DNA from: Stenogyne calaminthoides
Taxonomy: Eukaryota; Streptophyta; Magnoliopsida; Lamiales; Lamiaceae
Direction of reading: 5' to 3'
DNA length: 64,000 bases
Assembly (NCBI GenBank): GCA_037126765.1
Contig: JBBCBC010000024.1
Span: 19,441,554 to 19,505,553 of the forward strand
The translations under genes and the position numbers were made by a program. Shown in pieces: positions 56,459 to 64,000 of the stretch. Position 1 is the first letter of the stretch; the number at the start of each line of letters is the position of its first letter. The notes beneath the pieces are model-generated. The model had not been told where the DNA came from and ran no database searches. It worked only from the letters and a program-made list of their open reading frames with translations.

Positions 56459-56838
56459 CGTACCACATTTTAGTAAGCTCGTAATACCATTGATTTATCT
56501 CGTACCACACTTTATTAACAATGTGGAAGCATTAATTTACTCTGTACCACTCATTATTGAGGTCATACCACCATTAATTCAACTCGTACCATATTTTATT
56601 TAAGCTCTTGTACCACCATTTTTTTCACCCGTACTACACTTTATTGATGCCCGTACCACCATTAATTTACCTCTTACCACATTTTATTTAAGCCCTTACC
56701 ACCATTAATTCACCTCATGCCACATTTTATTGAAGCTTGTACCAAAAAAAATTCACTCGTACCACACTTTATTGAAGCTTGTACCACCATTAATTCACCA
56801 TGTACCACACTTTAGTTAAGTCCATACCACTTTGTTGA
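56459..56838 (+). repeat. Degenerate 43-bp minisatellite
   Basis: About nine units with consensus cgtaccacactttattgaag followed by c-cgtaccaccattaattcacc. Unit starts are near 56459, 56500, 56544, 56585, 56630, 56673, 56715, 56757 and 56800. Each unit has two related halves, both containing gtaccac. Confidence 0.85.
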
Positions 56839-57158
56839 GAGATTAAGAATATTATTTATTAACATTCAATTTAATTATTGAAAGCCGACGAAAAAAAAAA
56901 TCATTTCAGAAAGCGGTGGGACAAAACTGATGAGAAAAATAATACCTTGTTGAAGCCTTGAAGGGAAATAATGATTCATTTATCCTCGAGGGATTGAAAA
57001 AAAAAAGTGACGAGAGATGTAGTAGCGAAGAAGAAAATGAAAAATGAAAGGAAAAAAACAAAACAAAAGAACTGGTATTTAAAAAAAAAAAAGATGAGGG
57101 TATAGTTGGTAAAAAAATATTCTCTTGGCTATAAAAGAATAAAACTAAAATCATTGAT
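56839..57158. other. Purine-rich intergenic
   Basis: Poly-A and gaaagaag-rich stretches (56890-57100). The reverse-strand 82-codon frame is low-complexity Phe/Ser-rich and is not supported as a gene. Confidence 0.4.
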
Positions 57159-57741
57159 AAAAAGAACTGTTTAAAATAGAATTGGCTAAATATTGGGGTT
57201 CCATCGTTATCATATGATGATGGAAAAAAAGAAGAAGATATTTTTACTAACTTAATGGTGTAATCGGATGGTTTTGGCTTTACTTAAGGTAATTGGTCAC
57301 ATGTCAGAAGGAGAAGCACATAAAAAAACACAGGAGGAAGAAGATGAAATAAAAGATGTGTCGTTTTGTTCATATATTAATTAATACATTTTTCTTTTTA
57401 TAAATAGCAACACATTTGTGTGCATATAGTAACACACTTTTCAGTACATAATATGTGTTACTAAAAAGACAAGTATATGTTACTTATCATTACACTAACA
57501 CATACTTGTACTTACAGTAAAACATTTATGTCTTTCTAGTAACACAGACCTAGGTGCAAATTTTTTGTTTTGCCTTATAGCGAATTTTTTGTACTTTTAA
57601 TCGATATTAATTTTGTATGCAAAAGGTGAACCGTGCAACTCAATTGTACTTTTAATCGATATTAATTCTTTAAAAAAATAATATTAATTGGTTAATATTA
57701 GCTGTCTTGCTGAACAATTTTTTTTTTCATTGTACATTATT
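57159..57741. repeat. D block, copy 2
   Basis: Direct copy of 23826-24406 with scattered substitutions. About 250 bp further right begins a piece of the G1 start plus the cysteine-rich peptide gene fragment, echoing the order around 17-24 kb. Confidence 0.75.
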
Positions 57742-57934
57742 AGTTGTGCACTAATTACACGATGTTAACTAGTGTATAAGAGACTTATCCATACTTAATT
57801 ATAATTTCCTGAGAATGCATCTGAGTTGAAGGAATTGAAGATGTCAATCCCAACAATTATTTTAAGGCAGAGTCTTGTACTCACTAGGTGCACCGTGCAA
57901 TTAAAGTGCAATTTTGAAACATGCAACTTGTTTA

Positions 57935-58146
57935 CATTGAAACGTTTCAATAAAATAAATTGAATGTTTCAAAAATACACTAAATTGAATGTGGAAGTCA
58001 ATTGTCTTCTAAATATCTGCGTTGATTGTCCCTTCTTACCCTTAAACTTAAGAGTTGATCTCCCATGAACCTCCAATCTATCACTCATTCAGCCTAGAGC
58101 CTCCCTCTACTAATTCTCTTGCATCTCTTTTTTGTATTGAATTATA
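57935..58146 (+). pseudogene. 3' fragment of a second cysteine-rich peptide gene
   Basis: Positions 57987-58146 match 18007-18166 almost base for base. The last 26 codons survive (NVEVNCLLNICVDCPFLPLN then LRVDLP and TGA), differing from the intact gene by two residues (Ala to Val, Phe to Leu). Everything upstream (promoter, signal peptide, six cysteines) is gone. The preceding 57935-57986 matches 17440-17496 (gaaacgtttcaataaaataa, tgtttcaaaaatacactaaa), so about 510 bp were deleted between the two homologous stretches. The copia-3 LTR begins immediately after, inside the 3' flank. Non-functional. Confidence 0.85.
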
Positions 58147-59013
58147 TGTTGGAAATTTGAATGGGAAATGGTGAAATTGTAACTTGGAAAAATTGTAGGA
58201 AAAAGGGAAGAGGGAAAAGGTGAAATTCCCATCCTACATTGGAAAATGATAAGGAAATGAAAGGGTATAAAGACAACAACGGGTTGTAAATACTTGTCTT
58301 GATTATGCTCCAACCTCCACGCGGGCGCACAGGGGGGGTGCAAATCATGGATGAAATTGCAAATCATGGACGAAATACTTGTTTCCGAGCGCGACCTATG
58401 TACACGAATGTCGCACCGATTTGGTGGCGGACGGGCAAAACAATTTTTTGCCTTAAATCTATTTCCTTTTTATATTTTATTTTCCTGCATGTGCATGTAA
58501 ATGTTAATATTCAAATGAGCAGTTTCGAAAGTTATTTTACATGGCGGTTTCACAAGGTGAATTCAGTTACAATAGAATTCAAAATCCGAATTTGAATTTT
58601 GTGGCAGTTTTGGTCAGCCATGTTGATGGCTCATCAAAGCTCATGATCCTTCGGTTTCGGTTTTGAGACCCTATAAATAGAGCATCTCAGAATGGATGGA
58701 AACACACGAATTTGAGAGCTTACAGACACTATTCCAATACTTTGCTATACACATATCTCCTGCATTTTTCGTTGGCCCTCCGGTGGTATAAGTTCAGACG
58801 ATTTTCCAGTTCGCCAGAGCAGAATATCAGTGCTATATATTCTGTTATACTTGTTGTATCCTGGGAAGCGGATGTTCCAAGAGTCACTAGCACCGAGAGT
58901 GAGGGACGTATTTCGTTTTAAGGAGATCGTGTTTCACGAGCCTCAAGTTAATTTTGTTTGTTGTTTATTATTTTATTATTTTCAGTCATCTTCGGTGTAA
59001 TATTTTTCCTACA
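58147..59013 (+). repeat. Copia-3 5' LTR
   Basis: Starts tgttggaaatttgaatggg, matching 63651 onward. A ctataaatag promoter motif lies at about 58671. The 3' edge (ttttcctaca) is inferred from the position just before the gag start; no standard Met-tRNA primer site follows, so this edge is uncertain. Confidence 0.75.
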
Positions 59014-59041
59014 GTCTTAAAACGAAATAATATCCTTCGCG

Positions 59042-60123
59042 ATGGCTGATACCAACAACACTCAATCCTCTGCATCCACTCCTGCTTTTCCATCAACTGT
59101 AGCATCTGCCTCCATTCCAGCTGCGGTTTCTGCCTCCATTCCAGCAACGGTGTCTGCCTCCATTCCAGCTGTTGTTTCGCTTCGATCCCATCCATGGTAA
59201 CTACGACCATGGCTGATGGTGTTGCACCTCATCATCAGGTTCCCTTACCGATTAACCATCATGATAAACACGAGAAGTTCAACAACTTGAATTTCAAACG
59301 GTGGCAACAAAAGATGTTGTTCTATTTAATAACATTGAACCTTGCAAGGTTCTTGAAAGAAGATCCTCCTCGTTTGCCCAAGGATCCAAATGAGCAAGAT
59401 TTCCAAGCTGTGAATGCACTTGATGCTTGGAGACATTGTGACTTCTTGTGCAGAAACTATTTGATGAATAGTCTCTCGGATGAACTGTACAATGTGTACA
59501 TTTGGGTGTCCTCCTCGAAAGAGTTATGGTAGGCCCTTGGCAAGAAGTACAGAACCGAAGATGCCGGTGTAAAGAAGTTTATCGTGGGTAAATTTCTTGA
59601 TTATAAAATGGTGGATACTAAACCTGTTGTTCAACAAGTGCAGGACTTACATGTCATAATCCATGATATTCATGCTGAGGGCATGGTGTTGACCGAAACC
59701 TTTCAAGTGGCGGCGATTATCGAAAAATTGCCACCCGGTTGGAAAGATTTCAAGAACTACTTAAAGCACAAGCGAAAGGAGATGAATGTGGAAGAACTTG
59801 TTGTTCATCTTCGTATTGAAGAGGACAACAGGAGTTCTGAAAAACGAAATGGTGGAAACTTCGAGCACAAGGCCAATGTAGTTGAACAAGGCCAAAACTC
59901 GAAGTACAAAGGTAAAGGAAAAGAGAAAGATGGTGCTGGTCAGAATGCTAGATTGGGACCGAAAAAGCAAGAATTTAAAAAGAAATTCACCGGAAAGTGT
60001 TACAATTGTAATAAACTCGGTCATCGTGCGGCCGATTGCAAAAAGCCGAAGAAGGAACAAGTCAACATGGTGCATGGGGAAGACCTTGTTGCTGTTGTGT
60101 CTGAAGTGAACATGGTGGGTTAA
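59042..60123 (+). pseudogene. Copia-3 gag
   Basis: ATG at 59042 gives MADTNNTQSSAST and a short Ala/Ser/Ile-Pro repeat (VSASIPA units, 59100-59180). A frameshift leads to the main gag: FNNLNFKRWQQKMLFYLITL, CRNYLMNSLSDELYN, an in-frame TAG at 59530, FLDYKMVDTKPVVQQVQDLH, EKLPPGWKDFKNYLKHKRKE and VVHLRIEEDNR. Then come a Lys/Gly-rich stretch and the zinc knuckle CYNCNKLGHRAADC (60000). The stop at 60121 replaces the usual read-through into protease. This is the widespread plant copia gag (UBN2 type). Confidence 0.88.
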
Positions 60124-61485
60124 AACCCATGTGAATGGTGGATTGATACGGGTGCTACCCGCCATATCTGCTCATCTAAGGAGTTGTTAAACTCCCTTGA
60201 TGAAACTGTGACCGAAGAGAAGCTCTTCATGGGGAATTCAGCTACTTCTGAAGTCAAAGGCAAAGGCAAAATAGTGCTGAAATTCACTAGTGAGAAAGAA
60301 TTGACCCTAACTAATGTATTGTATGTTCCGGACATTCGTAAAAATTTGGTGTCCGGATCTTTATTGAACAATCATGGATTTCGTATCTTAATAGGGTCGG
60401 ATAAGGTTGTCTTATCCAAGAATGGTGTTTTGTGGGTAAAGGCTATGAGTGTTATGACCTATTCTAACCTAATGTAATGACTATAAAAAAGAACATGAAT
60501 AAGAACTCGTCTACTTCTATTTATTTGATTGAGTCATCGATTACTTGACATGGACGCTTGGGACATGTTACTTTTAATTCGTTAAGAAAGTTGATGAATT
60601 TAAATTGTATACCCAAACTCAATATAAACACAAATCATAAATGTGAGGTTTGTGTAGAAGCAAAAATGACTCGGCCATCTTTCCAAAATATTGAAAGAAA
60701 CAGTGAACCTCTTGATTTAATTCATACTGATATGTGTGACTTAAAATCCGTGAAAACACGTGGTGAAAATAAATATTTTATCACGTTTGTAGATGATAGC
60801 ACAAAATATTGTTATGTGTATCTTCTAAAAAGTAAAGACGAAGCTTTTGATAAATTTGTCCTTTACAAAAATGAAGTTGAAAATCAACTTAATCGGAAGA
60901 TTAAGGTGTTGAGAATTGATAGAGGTGGCGAGTATGAATTTTCGTTTGCTGAATTTTGTGCACAACATGGAATTAAGCATGAAACTACTACACCTTACTC
61001 ACCTCAACAAAATGGTATTGCGGAACGTAAAAATCGGACTTTAAAAGAAATGATGAATGCAATGTTATTAGATTCTGGTTTGCCTCAAAATATGTGGGAG
61101 AAGCAGTATTGACTGCTAACTACCTTTTAAATAAGGTGCCTCGAAAGAAAATAGATAAAAGTTCATATGAACTATGGTATGGTCGAGCGCCTTCCTACAA
61201 ATATTTGAAAGTGTGGGGGTGTCTTGCAAAGGTGGCAATTCCACCACCTAAAAAGGTGAAGATAGGCCCTAAAACTGTTGATTGTGTATTTATCGGTTAT
61301 GCACAAAACAGTAGTGCTTATAGATTATTGTGCATGAATCTAAGATTGATGATATCCATAAAAATACGATTATGGAATCAAGGAATGCTTCATTTTTCGA
61401 GCATATATTTCCTTGGAAAACATGCATTGAAGCTAGTACTTCAAAAATGCATGCAGATACGACAATAGAAAATATTGTTGAAGAA
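60124..61485 (+). pseudogene. Copia-3 protease and integrase
   Basis: Protease EWWIDTGATRHIC (60136) with LFMGNSATSEVKGKGK and LYVPDIRKNLVSGSLL. Tandem stops and a frameshift lie near 60475-60550. The integrase finger follows (GHVTFNSLRKL...CEVCVEAKMTRPSF), then the catalytic core with LIHTDMCDLKS, TFVDDSTKYCYVYLL and SPQQNGIAERKNRTLKEMMN (first Asp, second Asp and Glu visible). A frameshift at 61100 precedes GEAVLTANYLLNKVPRKK, YKYLKVWGCLAKV and VDCVFIGYAQNSSAY. A further shift near 61330 ends this region. Confidence 0.88.
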
Positions 61486-63120
61486 GTAGAGGTTGAACCT
61501 AGAAGAAGTAAAAGGGCTAGGGTAGAAAAATCTTTTGGTCTGAATTTTCTAACCTATATGCTTGAAAGTTAGCCTCAAAGCTTCAAAGAAGCTGTAAATT
61601 CTTCTGAGGGTCCTCTATGGAAAGAGGCTAATCAAAGTGAGATTGATTCCATCTTGAAAAATCACACTTGGGAGTTAGTGGACCTTCCTCCGGGAAGTAA
61701 ACCACTAGGTTATAAGTGGATTTTCAAAAGGAAAATGAAAGCTGACGGGACCATTGATAAATACAAGGCGAGACTTGTAATTAAAGGTTATAGACAAAAA
61801 GAAGGTCTTGACTATTTTTACACATATTCTCCCGTGATGAGAATTACGTCAATAAGATTAATAGTAGCAATAGTTGATTTGAGAAATCTTGAGATACATC
61901 AAATGGATGTAAAAACCGCCTTTCTAAATGGTGATTTAGTTGAGGAAATTTATATGGAACAACCTGAGGGTTTTTCAGCTCCTGGCCACGAGAACAAAGT
62001 GTGTAAATTGGTGAAGTCTTTATATGGTTTGAAACAAGCACCAAAAAGTGGCACGTCAAATTTGATAATGCCATGTTGGAACATGGATTTCGAATAAATG
62101 AATGTGATAAATGTGTCTACATAAAAGAGACAATATATGGGTATGTAATCATGTGTCTTTATATAGATGACATACTTATCGTTGGAAGTAATAATAAAAT
62201 GATAAAATCCATTAAAAACATGTTGAATTCAAAATTTGACATGAAGGATATGGGAATTGCTGATGTAATACTTGGGATTAAAATCCATAAGATTTCAGAA
62301 GGAATTGTTTTGAGTCAAGCTCACTATATTGACAAGATTCTAGAGAACTTTAGTAAAGGCGATTCAGGTCTTATTAAAACTCCAATAGATCATAGTCAAC
62401 ACCTAGTAAAAAATAAAGGTGAAAGTGTGAGTCAAGTGGAATACTCAAGAGTAATAGGCAGTCTAATGTACTTAACGAGTTGTACTAGACCAGATATAGC
62501 CTATGCAGTAAACAAACTAAGTAGATACACTAGTAATCCAAATGAAAGTCACTGGAAAGCTATTGTACGAGTACGTAGATACTTAAGACATACACGAGAT
62601 TATGGACTGCATTCTATGAAATATCCAGCTGTAATAGAAGGTTACAGTGATGCAAATTGGATATCCGATATGAAAAGACACCTTCACTCTTGGCGGTGCA
62701 GCTATATCATGGAAATCTTCTAAACAAACAGTAATTGCAAGATCCACTATGGAGTCTGAGTTTATAGCTCTAGACAAATGTGGTGAAGAAGCCGAGTGGC
62801 TTAGAAATTTTGTGGAAGATATTCCATTGTGGACAAAACCAGTGCCACCAATATGCATTCACTGTGATAGTCAGGCTGCAATTGGAAGAGCACAAAGTAA
62901 TTTGTATAATGGTAAGTCAAGACATATTCGTCGTCGACACAATACCATTAGACAACTACTCTCAACTGGAGTTATCTCAATAAACTACGTGAGGTCTAAG
63001 GATAATATTGTGGATCCACTAACCAAGGGCTTAAATCCAGAGTTAGTTGAGACATCTTCTACAGGAATGGGACTAAAAGCCTTAACAGAAAGAGTTGAGG
63101 TGAAGGATAACCTTACCTAG
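61486..63120 (+). pseudogene. Copia-3 reverse transcriptase and RNase H
   Basis: Linker with EPRRSKRARVEKSFG, stop at 61570. Reverse transcriptase GYKWIFKRKMKADG, YKARLVIKGYRQKEGLDY, HQMDVKTAFLNGDLVEEIYM and LVKSLYGLKQAPK. A frameshift at 62060 precedes MCLYIDDILIVGSNNK (catalytic YIDD, 62155) and MKDMGIADVILGIKI, SLMYLTSCTRPDIAYA. RNase H: GYSDANWISD, a frameshift at ~62680, then STMESEFIALDKCGEEAEWL, CDSQAAIGRAQS, KSRHIRRRHNTIRQLL, KDNIVDPLTKGLN. Ends at TAG 63118. Few defects per kb compared with Copia-1. Confidence 0.88.
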
Positions 63121-63650
63121 TTGACTTGAGATCCCAAGAACTAGGTTCAAAAGGACAACCTAATCATCTAAACTCGTGCATCACTATAATGTGGGGGATA
63201 ATTCCTAAGAGCCCATTGCCTATAGATGTGATAGTGATGTGTAGTGAGGATTAGCAGAAGGCTATTAATGATTTCAGAAGAGTTTGAGATGCTCTTAAGA
63301 TAAATCACCTATGTAAGAGAGAAGTGGGGCAGCTTCGAAGGAAATGTTGTAAGGCATTTTTCTAAATACTATTACAGAACCAGGCGAATGTTCATAGCCA
63401 AAAAGAACATAACCGAGAACTGGATGTCGTTAGAAAGACCTTGAGTGGGGTACATTAACGTTTACACAAAACAGTGTATAGTTCAAAGATATTGTGTCTA
63501 CTATCTAACTAGTAAACTAAGTGTACATTCACAAGGGAAGGTTCAAAGGGTAACACCTACCTGTCCTGTGCAAGGTTCTAACGTTGACTTATATCACCAA
63601 AGTTTTTTTTCTTTTTGGCGTCTGTATGATTTCTCATTCATGTGGGGGAC
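63121..63650 (+). other. Copia-3 3' untranslated region and polypurine tract
   Basis: About 530 bp between pol and LTR. The purine-rich catgtgggggac (63639-63650) directly precedes the LTR. No gene is seen; small frames are unsupported. Confidence 0.75.
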
Positions 63651-64000
63651 TGTTGGAAATTTGAATGGAAAATGGTGAAATTGTAACTTGGAAAATTTAT
63701 AGGAAAAGGGGAAGAGGGAAAACGGGAAGAGGGAAAAAGTGAAATTCTCATCCCACATTGGAAAATGAAAAGAAAATGAAAGGGTATAAAGCCAACAACC
63801 CATATGGGGGTTGTAAATACTTGTCTTGATTATGCTCCAACCTCCACGCGGGCGCACAGGGGGGGTGCAAATCATGGACGAAATTACCTTCGGGGAGTGA
63901 ACTTGTGTGCAAGCGCGACCTGCATACCCGAATGTCGCACCGATTTGGTGGCGGACGGGCAAAATGATTTTTTACCTTAAATCAATTCACTTTTTATATT
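63651..64000 (+). repeat. Copia-3 3' LTR (partial)
   Basis: First 350 bp of the 3' LTR, tgttggaaatttgaatgg onward, aligned with 58147-58480. It has an extra gggaagagggaaaa unit and several substitutions. Cut by the window edge. Confidence 0.9.

Larger units (their letters stand above)
58147..64000 (+). mobile_element. Copia-3, Ty1/copia element, cut by the window end
   Basis: 5' LTR 58147-about 59013, gag and pol 59042-63120, polypurine tract, 3' LTR from 63651 running off the window. A different copia family from Copia-1/2 (other LTR, other gag). The LTRs are clearly diverged, with substitutions and several indels in the first 350 bp, so it is older than Copia-1. The target duplication cannot be checked because the right flank is missing. 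Confidence 0.9.

Noticed and set aside
56906..57154. 82-codon Phe/Ser-rich minus-strand frame
   Set aside because: Low-complexity translation of a purine-rich stretch with no family resemblance.

Overview
The window is nuclear DNA of a flowering plant and is almost entirely a graveyard of transposable elements. It holds plant-type Ty1/copia and Ty3/gypsy retrotransposons, a CACTA (En/Spm) DNA transposon, a tRNA-derived SINE and Mutator-type MITEs. The single conventional host enzyme gene is a cytochrome P450 of the CYP76 type, which together with the copia proteins suggests an asterid eudicot, perhaps Lamiales. That placement is inference from family resemblance only.

Layout. 1-2396: minus-strand Ty3/gypsy 5' end (decayed gag, PBS, complete 5' LTR). 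2.4-12.1 kb: mosaic of gypsy LTR pieces, a 579-bp MITE with a 9-bp TSD, and a segment (X) seen again at 16.7 and 23.0 kb. 12.3-17.5 kb and 18.9-23.8 kb: two copies of a ~5 kb block (inverted-repeat element, chromovirus integrase tail, long gypsy LTR, X). They flank an intact gene for a small secreted ten-cysteine peptide (17828-18088). 24-28 kb: D block, a palindromic hairpin, a truncated SINE, two MITEs and a local duplication.

28144-29715: broken P450 gene with a SINE in exon 1 (18-bp TSD), a small exon 1 deletion and no heme-binding end. 29766-54970: a 25.2 kb CACTA transposon with matching termini and a GGA target duplication lies 50 bp downstream. Its transposase gene is cut by two copia elements, Copia-1 (31242-40365, minus, TSD gatga) and Copia-2 (41332-52050, plus, TSD gtaag). 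The 5' LTR of Copia-2 is itself cut by a solo LTR (42590-44541, TSD cttgg). Downstream the CACTA carries a multi-exon Ulp1-like cysteine protease gene whose catalytic residues are intact.

55-64 kb: inverted gypsy LTR fragment, a 43-bp minisatellite, a second D block, and the 3' end of a second ten-cysteine peptide gene abutting a third copia element (Copia-3, 58147 to the window end), whose 3' LTR runs off the window.

Only two reading frames look possibly functional: the cysteine-rich peptide gene and, with one doubtful splice junction, the CACTA Ulp1-like protease. All retroelement polyproteins carry stops or frameshifts. Nesting gives a relative order: CACTA before Copia-1 and Copia-2, and Copia-2 before the solo LTR.
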